Source: Trichoderma breve
Lineage: Eukaryota > Ascomycota > Sordariomycetes > Hypocreales > Hypocreaceae
NCBI RefSeq assembly: GCF_028502605.1
Contig: NC_079233.1
Coordinates: forward strand, 4,340,001-4,404,000
Length of the DNA stretch: 64,000 nucleotides
Direction: 5' to 3'
Shown here: one piece after another, positions 1-11,316 of the stretch
How positions within the stretch are numbered: the first letter of the stretch is position 1
Layout: each line of letters starts with the position of its first letter
Made by a program: the position numbers and the translations under genes
Notes under the pieces: model-generated
The model's input: the letters and a program-made list of their open reading frames with translations, nothing else
Told to the model about the DNA's origin: nothing
Databases searched by the model: none

Positions 1-1633
1 CGGCTGGGGCAACCTGAAGTCCCTTGTATTTGATCAGTTCCTGTAACATAACTAGTCAGATTCTTGTCATGCTTCTCCATGAGGTTGGAAGGTCAAGGCT
101 CGCCTTCTTTCTGTCTACCATGTATAGAACATCTCCTTCCATTTTGAGAATATCGCCAGTCCGGAACCATCCATCAGCGGTAAAGGATGACTTATTGGCT
201 TCGGGATTGTTGTGATACCCTTTGGTGACCATTGGACCTTTTAGCAATGCCTCGCCTGGTTCTCCCTCCTTGACGTCGTTGTCATTCTCGTCCACAAGCC
301 TTGTGGACAAACGAGTTGTTAGCTTTCTTTCATATAAGCCTTGGTTAGTTGTATTGTTCATACCTTAGGCTAACGTTTGGTAAGAGTGGGCTCAAGCTCC
401 CCATAGTATCCTTCCGCTCCGGTGGAGTATAAGTGACAGCACCAGTTGTTTCACTTAATCCCCAAACTTGATAAACAATGCCTTTGAGCTTCTTGCTGGC
501 CGACTCTTGTATTTCATAGCTCATCGGCGCTGCAGCAGCCGTAGCATACTCAACGGTCTTGAATTGGTCCTTGACAGCTGGATGCTTTGCAATCGCCATG
601 TATATAGGCGGTACAGAGAAGAAGAATGTCAGTTTAAGCTCCGCGAAATATCGAACGAAATCATCAAAGTTAAAACTTTGCATCCAATATATGACGGCTC
701 CTTCGTAGACACAATTTATGAAGTAACTTTGCAAGCCAGCGATGTGAGCTGGGGGCAGATGGCCGAGCGTGGACCTGGGGAAAGACATGCCCATTTTGGA
801 CCATGATTCGCGGCCCATAGTGCTGGGAAGATAGCATTCAGAAACCATGTTCATGTGAGATATGAGGACGCCTATGACAGTTAAATATCCTTCCACTATC
901 GCGAATATATATCCATCTTACCTTTTGGTAGCCCAGTAGTACCTGATGAGTACATAATGCATACCTTGCTCTCTTCAAGCTCTTTCGGATCAGTAATTCG
1001 TCTCCAGTCCAGTGATCCTTTGAAGTCGCATGCCGCTGTGCCATCGGCGCTCACCAACTGGATCTCTGGGTATGACTTCAACACGAGAACATTTCTTTCA
1101 GGTAGTCCGGCATTGCGAGCAGCACTCAAAGCAACACCTTTCACATCTTCGCTGCATACAACGATCCTACCAGGTCCGTCTTTGATCTGTCTTGTTAAGT
1201 CTGACACCGTGGAGGAAGGCGACGCGGCTGAGTAAATGCCATCTGCAGCAAGCACAGCATAAAATATGCAAGCTAGCGCAGATTGCCCAGTAGATATCGT
1301 GACAACCACGTCTTTTTCAGACCCATCTTTCCCAATGCCGAATTGATGGCGAAGGAAGTAGGCGAATTGGCGCGTTAAATCGCGAGCGCGTGCCTTGGTG
1401 ATGACATGAGAAGGGTATTTAGCCTCAGCAAATATCGGCGCGTCTTCTTTTGCTTGGGATTCTTCAAAATCTGAACAGAACGAGTGTCAGTTACTCAAAC
1501 CGAGATGAGGGCTGTGGCGCTGTGAAGAGGTGGAAATGGCATCATGCGGAGTAACCATTGTTAGCATACCGAATAAGAGAGTAAGAAGATCCAGGTTTGG
1601 AACCTCCATCTGTCTTGGGTTTGAGTATATCAT
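1..1633 (-). CDS. 4-coumarate-CoA ligase-like AMP-binding enzyme, 3' end cut by the window
   Basis: Exons complement(1..40, 104..299, 364..871, 922..1470, 1570..1633), about 452 residues visible; the C-terminus lies outside the window. The family activates carboxylic acids (phenylpropanoid or fatty acids) as acyl-AMP and then acyl-CoA. Seen: the AMP-binding signature YSSGTTGLPKG near residue 200, a WGLSETTG motif, the GWFRTGD motif, and VDRKK followed by ELIKYKGLQVAPA after the last visible intron. All exon junctions keep one frame. The N-terminus MEVPNLDLLTLLF is typical of fungal members, so the start could be the ATG at 1609 rather than 1633. The last visible intron (103..41) begins with GC, not GT. 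The substrate cannot be told from sequence; a peroxisomal signal, common in the family, would be outside the window. Confidence 0.88.
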
Positions 1634-2617
1634 GATGAATGAGCTGGACAAAGTATATGGAAATACGTGTTTACGAATCAATTCGATCTAATCGCCTTCA
1701 TACAAATACTAAGGTTGCAGAAGGGTGCGTCACTGTATACATGTACGTTGGACGCCGCAACTCTTCCCCTTCCTTCGCTCAATCTTCCCAGCCGCCACTG
1801 TCTCACAAAAGCAAGCCGAGGCCCATGCAGCTGAAAAGCAGCGGCCAATTGATTTAATACACTTATCAAGGTATCTTTCTCCATGTATTGTACACTAAAT
1901 GCGGAGTGTCGGATGCGGTTGGTCAAGCGCATGATCAACATCCTTGGCCCCTCATTGTCTCTTCTGCAAGTTGGACAAGCTACGCCCAATTCGCTATTCC
2001 AGTATGCAAAATAATCGAGGCTAAATGCATCTACAAGGGGCATGTCTGGGGAATTTACCCCAGTGAAGCGGGGAGCGGACACTTCAAAGCTGCCGTAACC
2101 GTAATGCCACCTGGAGATAGGGAGGTGATATTTTCCTCGTATTCTTACTTACCTGTATTTTGTCTCTTCAGTTCACTCCCAGGGATTTGAGACGAACAAA
2201 GTGACAAGGCAATCTTTGGACAAAGCCTTCCTCCACTCGTATATCCGACACTATCGCTACTAACCTGAGTCTAACAAGCCCCCTTGCCCCATTCTTCAGC
2301 CCGACGCAGCCCGATGCTATGAATTGATGTGTTCAAGCCATCGCTCATTTCAAGAAGCGCGGATCATCGAAGCCTTCATCAAGCAATCCTGCCAGCTCAA
2401 TAACACGCCGCATGGGATATTGCTATCCAGATACATAATACAAAACTGGCCTTTTTACTCAGCGCTCTTTTATACTCCTTGGCTGGTAAGAAATTGAACC
2501 TGGAGGGCCAACGTCGATCAAATCCGCTCTTCAACTAGTCTTGCGCTAGCTCTTATATAAAGTGAACTATTGCGACAATTCCCATCCGAACCTGCTACAA
2601 TGACTCCAAGTCATTAA
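1634..2617. other. Intergenic stretch, no supported gene
   Basis: This lies between the ligase-like gene and the tRNA. A minus-strand frame open at 2043..1678 (about 121 codons from ATG) has no recognisable domain and runs opposite to an open plus-strand frame. I do not call it a gene. Confidence 0.5.
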
Positions 2618-2689
2618 TCTTCCGTAGTATAGTGGTCAGTATGCAAGCTTGTCACGCTTGAGACCCGGGTTCAATTCCCGGCGGGAGAG
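2618..2689 (+). tRNA. tRNA-Asp (anticodon GTC)
   Basis: The cloverleaf can be folded by eye. The acceptor stem TCTTCCG (2618-2624) pairs with CGGGAGA (2682-2688), including one G-T pair, and G2689 is the discriminator. The anticodon stem CAAGC/GCTTG encloses the loop TTGTCAC, giving anticodon GTC. The T arm CCGGG-TTCAATT-CCCGG is perfect, and the B box GGTTCAATTCC is present. There is no intron. CCA is not encoded, as expected for a nuclear tRNA. Confidence 0.93.
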
Positions 2690-2710
2690 CGCCACCCTTA
2701 CAAAGGGTTC

Positions 2711-2717
2711 TTTTTTT
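2711..2717 (+). terminator. RNA polymerase III T-run terminator of tRNA-Asp
   Basis: Seven T residues lie 22 nt after the tRNA discriminator base, the usual Pol III stop signal. Confidence 0.75.
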
Positions 2718-2921
2718 GTCTATTTCACCTTTTATTTTTCGAGAAGATGAATCAGTCTTCTTTTTTTTTCTCTCGTTTATCCTAATAATAAACTGTCTCT
2801 ATTTATGAAATCTGTTTAATCGCTATTGGGTATTTGTGCTCTCTAAAAGGATCCTATTCACATCATGCCGATCAATCGCCAAAGAAAGAAAATAACTGCA
2901 GTCTTCAACCAATTCAAAGAA

Positions 2922-5900
2922 TCAATTTTTCTCGCACCATCTCTTTCTCAATGCGCTTTCCCACTCCCCAAAGTTCTTCACCATGCCATCGATCCATAGG
3001 ATTTCTCCAGTGTGTAAAAATTGATTCAGCGGCGGTATCGTAAACCACTCATGGTCACTGCGGCAAACAACATCGAGTTTCCGATCGCCAGTCTTGTTCC
3101 CAGGCTGCTTGATGATTCCATTCAAGCACTTCTCACAATAAGTGTCCACACAGAATTGGCACAGATAGAAGTTCTCAGACATGGAGATGTTGTTCAAGCA
3201 TTGGGCGCATGCTTTGTTGACTGACTGGATATCCGGCAGCTTCGGCTCGACCCTTGTACGTACAGGAGAAGCCAACGGCGTGGTCATGGCAGCAGCTCGG
3301 TTGACCTTTCTCATAGATCGGGCCAGTGCTTGCGCATTTTCAGCGTCGTTGGCTGCGACAAAGATTTGCAGCAGGTTTTCTACCGCATATCGGTCGTTGC
3401 GCGGCTCATCATCGAGTAAAATGTCGAGGCTATTGATGACCAGGCTTCCCAACAACTGCCGGGCCTCGAGCTCCTTTTTGAGGAGACGATAGAACATTGC
3501 GAGGTATATAGATGCAATGTTGACATCGGAGCCGTATTTGTCCGCAGGAATATCCAAATTCTGATGCTTGCTTTGCTTCTCTTGGACCTGCTCTAATTTC
3601 TCCAGCCACTCCATGGCTTCGGGGGAGGTGAGGTCCGTCTGAAGGATCTTTTGCTTATATAGGGCAGACAGCTTTTGGAAAGAGGTTGCATGTCCGTGGC
3701 GCGTTGGAACATTACCGCGCGGTCTATATTCAATCAAAGAAATCTGCTCAAAAATAGCAATCGACTGATCGAGATCGCGATTGTACGCGCAAGTGTTCCC
3801 ATATGCCAGACGCAGATAAAGAACACCCATCTGGTTGCGCGTAGTGTGAGCAATCTCAATGGCAATCTCATATTGGTGTAATATGAAATCTACCTCCCCA
3901 GTCTTACAAGCTGCTTTGGGAATCCATTCCATGGTAAGCGGCTTATCGCAATTTTCCAGGAATAGATCGGTTAGCAAGCTCGCCTCTTTCTCCTTGGTGG
4001 TCGTTTTCTTCGCCAATTCATGAAGCAGCTTCATCATTTCAGAGTGCAGATTCTCAGTTGCTAACATCTCCAGATAAGCAATTTCAGCCTCAAAGTGTTC
4101 AGAAGCGTTCAAATTTGCAGCTGGCGAGCTGTCGATTGCTTTGCGGAAGTACTCAAGTGCAGGCTCTCTTTTCCCAGTCATGTAAGAGCAGCGTGCAATG
4201 AGCAGATAATCTTTGTACAGCCGCCATTTGCTGCTGGACAACGCATAGCCTTGCAACGCTCCATCTTGAATGCTTTTCTCTTCAATCTCAGCACACTTCA
4301 GAGCCTGAGCCAAAGCCTCGTCATATTGCCCATATTTGGACAGGCAGTAAGCAATGCGTCCGGCGGTTCCGACGCTGTTGTGATCTAATTCAAGGGCTTT
4401 GTTGTAATGAATCAGGGCATCACTATAGAGCCCCAGCATCAGATATGTACTTCCGAGTCGTCGGTGCCAATGCGCTGTTTCGGGATAATTGGCCCATTCG
4501 ATGGCTTTCAACACTCTCTCCCTAATTGGCGTTCCGGACCAGCGACTCTGCGCTTGAGACCACGACCGTTCTTCGCTCATAAATGCCACATTTTGGACAA
4601 TCTTGAAACAAAACAGTGTCGGGACATATTTGTAAAAGTCTGCACAAAGCCATTGCTTTGCATAAAATCGACCGATTGCTTGACATATTCCCAAATCCTC
4701 TTTGACCGATTTGGCCACAAAATCTTTTGCTTCAGTCGTGAGGCTCGCAAGGATCTCGGGATCATTGAGCCATTTGCGAAGGCCTTGGATATTAGAGTCG
4801 GTAAGCACCTCCAGTCCTTCGTTATTCTTCTCATACATGGTGCTCCAGTCGTATATGATGTCCTCGACGGTAAGCATGTTATATATACTCATTCCAAGCT
4901 CCTTCTTATGTTCTGATGGAACACTTGCAGGATCCAGTGCTGTCAAATGTTCTTGCCAGTACCATGCAGCATATTGTTTTATAGCTTCCTTGCCATGATC
5001 CAGCTCCTGGTTATCGAACCACGACCTATCGTTAAAGATTCTCAGACAAGTCTTCAATACACTGATGCGAGCCTTCATCATGTCAAATCCAACCATGACG
5101 CCTCCTTTGATAGCATGAACAGTGTTTTCATTGCCATCACGGAAGAACTGTCTCACTGATGTGTGAGAGAAGGTTACATATGTTGTCGATGGGTTCGACC
5201 GAAAATCGACTTCGTTGGAAACGTCAAAAACTCCGGGACTTCGTGCTGGGCTGAAATGTCGGGTCGGGCTAGATGGTTCCGCTGCAGGCGGACTGGTCGA
5301 ACTGCTAAAGATGCCTCTGCTACCAGGGCTACCTCTACCAGCAGGACTGACTCTTCGACCTGGGCTGCTTGTATCGGAAGAGCTGAGGCCTCGAGGACGC
5401 GGGCTTTCATTCCTATAATTTCTATCCGGATACACCTCCCGATGCGTTCTAGCAAAATCTTTGAGCAGATCATCTGTGGTTAGTCCATCTTCACGCTCAA
5501 GTGCAAAGAAGCACGAGTATTGGCCTCGCAATGACTCCTCAAGTCGCAGGGGAGGATCTCCGAATTTCATGATGAGCGCAGCTTCCAATTGCTCCAACGT
5601 GAGTGATTCTTCGGCACAAGACACCCACTGCAGCATCTCGTTGAGGTCACGAGCATCCTCCTCCGATATGGTGACAGAGAGATTGGCGAGTGTCTCGTTG
5701 AGCATTCCGTTAATCTCCTTTGGATAGGATTTCAAGCTTTTAAGGATCGAACTGGGGTGTCGCTTCTGATTGATCTCATTGAGCATAAACTTTGCTAGAA
5801 TGAAGAGGCCGTCGACTTGCTTCTTCATAGACTCGATAACTTCTTGCTTGAAGTCTTCCGGAGATCGACTGAGTATCCTTGAATGACGCACACCTTCAGA

Positions 5901-7486
5901 AATGAAGGCGCTCACATCATCCGCGATGCGATCCGGTGTCACGTAAATCGTTGTGAATACCTGGCCAACCGCATTCGGATCCAACGCAAAGGACACTATG
6001 TCTGCCAAGTAGGACCTTCCAGTCAAGGCGAATTGCAATTTTGAAGGCTCAGAGTCATCTTCGGGGGCAAGCAAGGAGAGAAGCTGCTCGATGTCACTCT
6101 GTTCCGCCTCGTCAATGCCGTCAAGAAAGATATAAGTAGTCTTATCGCGAGTATCATCCAAGAACGGCTGTACAAAAAGCCTTCTGAACGCGCTAGGCAC
6201 CGTCTTGATATCGTCGCTGCTATGAAGCTGCCTTGCAAGCTTTTCGGCGTAAAACGCATCGGTTTCGCTAAGTTGATATGCGACATCGCGTAAAGCCTGG
6301 AGCACGGATCTTGTCTCGGGATCATTGGCGGAGAAGAAGAAATATCCTAGCTGTGGGAGATTCTCGAGGCCCCATGTAATAAGTCGTGATGTTAGGAAGG
6401 ATTTGCCAGTGCCTTAAAGTAGGAAAAGTTAGTATAGGCAATCGTTGTTTTGTAATCAAGTCGTAAGGACGACTTACCAGGATTACCGCACACCCATAGA
6501 TGGCGAGTCTCGCCCTGAATCCAAGACTTCAACCCTTCATCTTCCAGCAGCCAATCACCAGTACCTTGGACTCTATACTTGTTGAATGCATTGTACGAGT
6601 CTTCCGCATACGGAGTAGGCTCTAAGACCTCTCTCAATCTGTCTCTGTAGGAAAGACCCCCATTCTGTTGCTGTCCCAGACGCATGTCCAGAATATTTTG
6701 ATTCATCTGTGCGACGAGGTTCTCGACTTTGTCTGTCTTGAGGTTGAGTTCGGCAACACCGCCATAAGTCTCTGCAATGACTTGCCGCTCCTCTCCTAGA
6801 GTCAGGGCATTGAGCCTTTCTAGCGCTGGTTGAACAGGACTCTCGATCCCAACGAGCTTTTTAAAGTACGCCTTGAACCTTCCACTGCGCGCGACTTTGG
6901 TGGCGATAACGAGAACCTCGAACAAAGTTGCCAGGATAGTAACGAGTTTATCACGCAGTGCAGGACTAAGTGCGTGGTTTAAGTAAACGTCCAACCTCGA
7001 TGTGAAGTCCTGTCACGCATTAACGTTACCGTCAACATGCCACCTAATGTGTCAGAGCTGCCTTACCTTGAGTTGATCGAATAGTTCTAAAATGGAATCG
7101 TACATGGAAGAAACATCGTGCGCAGCGTTTATGAGATACATGACAGCGGCAAAGATACCCTGTGCCGGCGGGAAAGCTTCTGAGACTCCCTCGGCAACGA
7201 TGTCTCCTATCAACTCTACCGGTCTCAGAGTCACTGCGATGGCATCGAAGATACTCTGGCGCTTTTCTCGAAAGTGGCTAAACTGGTCATTCTGAGTGAT
7301 CAACTGCTGCTTTAGATCGGAGATGTTCTTCATCGGTGGCTTCAGAAACTCGTCTAGTGTTAGGCCTTTGTCGGTTGGGTCTTTGAAGAGCTTCGCAGCA
7401 TCCGCCAGGATGGCAGCAAACTGCGTCTCCATCCCCGGCGACTTCTGAGATGGCTGCTTCTCATCAGCACCCATCTTTGCGATCAT
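2922..7486 (-). CDS. NLR-like STAND protein: Goodbye-NACHT-TPR with C-terminal zinc-binding module
   Basis: Exons complement(2922..6412, 6478..7009, 7067..7486), 1480 aa; the three exons sum to a whole number of codons. Residues about 10-140 resemble the fungal STAND N-terminal Goodbye domain (AFPPAQGIFAAVMYLINAA). The NACHT P-loop GNPGTGKS is at about 315-322, split by intron 2, and Walker B FLDGIDE is at about 412-418. A Ser/Pro-rich low-complexity linker (about 660-710) precedes TPR-like helices (about 1000-1200), with motifs such as LGLYSDALIHYNKALELD. Near the C-terminus CAQC, CQFC, CEKC and CRSDHEW give a ZZ-like zinc site (about 1385-1440). Family knowledge: fungal NLRs act in non-self recognition and heterokaryon incompatibility. 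The role of this one is inference. Full-length; no frameshift seen. Confidence 0.88.
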
Positions 7487-8365
7487 GATGCTGTTTCTCC
7501 CAGCACTATCCGTCGCATACGAAGAGTTGGGTATTTTAAATGTTCAAAATCTCATTTTCACGACTTTGGCTACACCAGCGTTTAGTCACTCCGCCTCCTG
7601 TGGGGGGCAAGACGTGCCAGTAACAGGGGCTCAAGAGCCTCAAGTGACAGACTAAACACTTTCTCCGCCTCACTTACGCGCGCTAGATACCGAAAAGCCA
7701 TCGACCCGCATGCTGATCCATACCTAGTCGTTTTCGCGGCGGGAATCGTCACCTGCGCAGGGGTTACCAGTTGCTGCGCCGTCATCGAACCTTTCGACTG
7801 CTACCTAGAAGAGGCGGGGGCTTGCTACATGTATGTATCCGTCAAAGTTTCAAATTCGGTGCTTCCACGTTGCATCGGGAATAGGGGCGAACTCGCTGGA
7901 GCAGGTCAAATGTGACCAGCTGCCTTTCTTAAACTCAGGGCTCGCTTAATGCATGTACAATACTGGGCTGTGCTTGGCAGATCTTGGCCACCAATGCCAC
8001 ACACGTTGGGGTCAGTGTAACTCCTTGGTGTCTTTCCGAGTGGAACTGGCTCTCTCTGACTATTACATGTTACAAGGGGGTTTGACTCCTGCTGCCACCT
8101 GATCATCCCACTATCCACTCATGTCTAAGCGTGTAAATAAGCTGTACATAAACAAGGCTAAAGGGCGATGACCAAGGCGATGCTGAAAGTGGGCGCGAGA
8201 AGCCCACGTACATGTATTCAACAAATCCGCCAATTGCTCCTTGCCACTGCTCTAGCATTGGTACCTAACGAGGCGCGGGGCGGGCCGTTGGTGGCATTTC
8301 ATCCATTGTCTTACGGAAATACAATCCATAGGATTCCAAAGCCGTCTGCATGTGCTTTTCGGTTG
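7487..8365. other. Intergenic stretch, no supported gene
   Basis: Upstream of the NLR-like gene. Only short unrelated frames are open, with no recognisable domain. It ends at the first copy of the inverted repeat. Confidence 0.5.
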
Positions 8366-8399
8366 TAATGCAACTCGCATTATTTTAAATTAGCTGGCT
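8366..8399 (+). repeat. 34-bp inverted repeat, left copy
   Basis: This 34-bp A+T-rich element recurs in opposite orientation at 11283..11316 with one mismatch (33/34). Its first 17 bp form a small palindrome, TAATGC then 5 nt then GCATTA. The two copies enclose 2.95 kb carrying the orphan gene and the dehydrogenase gene. It could be a terminal or MITE-type inverted repeat. Similarity seems to decay beyond the 34 bp. Confidence 0.7.
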
Positions 8400-8690
8400 G
8401 ATTTTATTTTATAGAACGCTAGCTATTTCTATTAGAAATGAGATTATGAATATAACTATACCGTTATATTCGACCATTTCCCCCACATTACTACTTCAGG
8501 TAAAATAGTTCCCCATCCAAATGAACACAGAGAAATGTAGTAGATGGTTAGCTTCACATACGCATCTATCATTCTTCTCTTTTATGGCTTTTTAAAAGTG
8601 ACACTTTCTGTCCCACCTCGCACGGTGAAGGTAATTTCATTACCGGACACTATGCAGTCAGACATGTACAGTAGTCTTAAAAAGTTGGAA

Positions 8691-9236
8691 TTAGGCTAAC
8701 TTACGCTCAACATCTAGGAGCTTTTGTTCTGGAAGAGTATAAGATTCCGTGGGGAAAAAATCGCCTAGTCTCTTTCGATCAAAGTCGTAAACCGTAACGT
8801 AAGGAACAAAAACATTTTCAGACCCGAGATCCCTGCTCATGGGGGGATCCTGGATCCAACTCCACTTGCCATCTTCATAGACAGTAAAGGCGATTGTACC
8901 TATAACTTGCAAGACAGAATCAAATTGAAAACGAACACCTATATAGTCGTCGGTGTTTAAATGCGATACCAGTGTTTCGTGGCGAGCTTGGAGCTCGGTC
9001 TCAGGAATAGGCTCTCTATTGATATTCGCCATTGCTGTACTCAAACTTGTTTAGGTAGAAAATAGTATGTTTACCCAGAGAAGAAGGGGATGTCCAAGAC
9101 ATATATATATATACTGATTCGGTCTAAGACTGTAGGAAGCATACTTACCCCTCCAAAAGATGTGGGAAATGGGCACCGTATTGCTTGCTGGCAGTTCTCT
9201 TTGCGGAGGTTTGGGGTTGGCGGAGGCAATCTCCAT
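8691..9236 (-). CDS. Small two-exon hypothetical protein
   Basis: Exons complement(8691..9034, 9149..9236), 143 aa. The donor GTAAGT and an acceptor TACAG bound a 114-nt intron containing a TATATATATATA run, and the frame is kept across it. I recognise no family. The protein is soluble-looking, acidic and aromatic-rich in its middle (for example DGKWSWIQDPP), with no signal peptide or membrane segment. If the intron is not used, a shorter protein starting at the ATG at 9044 would be made. It lies inside the 34-bp inverted repeat, divergent from the dehydrogenase gene. Confidence 0.5.
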
Positions 9237-9906
9237 GTAGGTAGTTATTTCTTATTGGCGGTCTAACACCGCGCGCTATCGTAAGAACAGCATAGATAAC
9301 ACGAATATAGCTAGAACAGAGAAAAGTTAACAGCTGTCATCCAAGTACAGTTTAGCCGCCATGTACAATACCAAGCTGAAGGTGACGTGGTGCCCCTCCG
9401 GATGCCCCTCTAGAGCGGCTGAAGCCAAACTTCACGCACATACATTTGAATGGAGGATTTGACTGGGTGTTACGACCCGACTCTTGTGGTCGCAGCAATT
9501 CATGCTCTCAGGAAAGTGGCGAAACCGGTGAGCTCGGTGAGAGGGGGATTCGAAGAACACGAGCGGTCTGACCTTTGTGACCGAGACTTTGTTCGACAAC
9601 TTGTTAAAACCATGGCAATCCGGAAATGATGGGGAAGCACAGTGTTTCATAGTATATATTCAGCTTACAAAGCCGACGATCAAGGAATCACCTCATTCGA
9701 TCACCAACGGAATGACAAATCAACATGAACTACAGTATTCACTATGTAGACATAAAACTACATGTATTTAACTGGCGTAGTAATTCGTTGTATCAAAGAT
9801 GCAACCGCGTACACCAAGAAGCCACTTCAAACGCTGTGTATCACATTTTGGCGCCTCATTTACCGCACATACAAAGATTATAACTTACCCACACGGAGAA
9901 GCCGCA
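9237..9906. other. Divergent intergenic region before the dehydrogenase gene
   Basis: About 670 nt between the two diverging genes, holding presumed promoters. No domain-bearing frame is seen. An in-frame ATG at 9799 would add 36 residues to the dehydrogenase, but they look unlike the family. Confidence 0.45.
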
Positions 9907-11061
9907 ATGACCTCGGTTACCTCTCGCCAAGCCTTTCGCAGGACAGACAATTACACCCCAGGCAGCGCCAAAGTGAAGCTCATCACGGAGGACTTGCCCC
10001 TTCCTCTCCACCCAACCGCCGTTCTGATCAAAGTCCACGCCGTCTCTCTCAACTATCGTGATGCCAACATCGCTAATGGCGGTAACCCTTGGCCGGTCAT
10101 TCCCAATGGCGTGCCTGGTAATGATGCGGCTGGCGAGATTATCGCAGTAGGCGATAGAGTATCGCTCGTGTCCGTAGGAGACCGAGTAGCCCCGATCACC
10201 GACACCAAATACGTTAGTGCTCGCTCGACTGAGCGATCTTGGCTCGCGGCAAATGAAGATGGCACCCTCGCAACACATCTTGTTTTCGATGAAAGCCTTG
10301 TTACGCGGCTTCCTGAACATTTAGACTGGGTCCAGGCGAGCATCATTCCTTGCGCTGGAACAACCGCTTGGTCTGCACTCAAGGGTGCCACCATGGGTCA
10401 AACCGTTCTAATTCAAGGTGAGTCTTTGAGGAATTTATGTTGTCCGGTGGCTGACAATATCCCTAGGTACTGGCGGGGTTGCAACTTTTGCTCTGAAGCT
10501 CGCCCGAGTGTCTGGCCTCAGGATTATCCTGACCTCTTCCAGTGACGAGAAGCTCAATAAAGTTAAGCAGCAATTCGGAAAGCCTGAGATCCAGACCATC
10601 AACTATAAGACGAATCCAGAGTGGCATGAGGAAGTCTTGAAGCTCACCAATGGCATTGGTGTCGATCTTGTTGTTGAGAATGGCGGCAGCAATTCTCTCG
10701 TCAAGAGCATGCTATGCACCCGACGTGGTGGTATTGTTAGTCAAGTAGGCTATCTTGGGGGTTCAAAGCCCGAACATCTGAAGGAATTCGTTTCCACCAT
10801 CATCGACCGCAGGCTGAATATTAGGTCAGTAGTCTCTCTCAAGTCCACATAGTTCATGGGTGACCTAATCATGATACTAGGGGAATCAACTGTGGCTCTA
10901 AAGATGATCAGGATGATCTCATGACTGCTATTTCAGCTTCGAAGATGACCTTTGAGGATATCATTGACTCAGTATGGCAATTTGACAAGTCAGAAGAGGC
11001 GATTGAATTCGTCTGGCAGGGTAAGCAACTTGGGAAAGTTGTTATTAAAGTTGGACTGTAA
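9907..11061 (+). CDS. Zinc-type alcohol dehydrogenase-like (MDR superfamily) oxidoreductase
   Basis: Exons 9907..10417, 10467..10824, 10881..11061, 349 aa. It is an NAD(P)H-dependent oxidoreductase of the medium-chain family. Seen: the N-terminal GroES-like half with HAVSLNYRDANIANG and VPGNDAAGEI, the cofactor loop region GTGGVATFALKLARVSG, and VVENGGSN in the Rossmann half. The end GKQLGKVVIKVGL is typical of the family. The Cys-rich structural zinc loop of true alcohol dehydrogenases is absent, so it is closer to the quinone-reductase/zinc-independent branch; its substrate is unknown. Introns are 49 and 56 nt with good splice sites. The start at 9907 is chosen because the family begins close to it. 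The gene lies inside the 34-bp inverted repeat. Confidence 0.9.
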
Positions 11062-11282
11062 AAAGCACGCATACTCCCTAGGGATATGCTGCTGAAGCGG
11101 CGGCAAGATGAGGTTATTCTACCCGCTCGAGTATGTTAAGAATTTTCTTATATTCATTCCCTCGTACTATTGTAACTGCTGTATTCCCACCCTCATTTAC
11201 ACTTTAATTACTAGAGTTTCTAAAGGTACCTGCGGGTCTCCCAATTAATATACTAGGTAAATTAAATAAAAGTACTCTTATA
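11062..11282. other. A+T-rich 3' flank of the dehydrogenase gene
   Basis: A+T-rich sequence running up to the right-hand inverted repeat copy. No coding signal. Confidence 0.4.
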
Positions 11283-11316
11283 AGCCAGCTAATTTAAAAT
11301 AATGCGAGCTGCATTA
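11283..11316 (-). repeat. 34-bp inverted repeat, right copy
   Basis: Reverse-complement partner of 8366..8399, with a single A/G difference. See the left copy. Confidence 0.7.

Noticed and set aside
1678..2082. Open minus-strand frame between the ligase-like gene and the tRNA
   Set aside because: Starts with GTG; from its ATG at 2043 it has no domain, and the other strand is equally open.
5163..5483. Plus-strand open frame in the NLR-like gene
   Set aside because: It is antisense to the Ser/Pro-rich linker; Arg/Thr-rich composition is a by-product of that coding.
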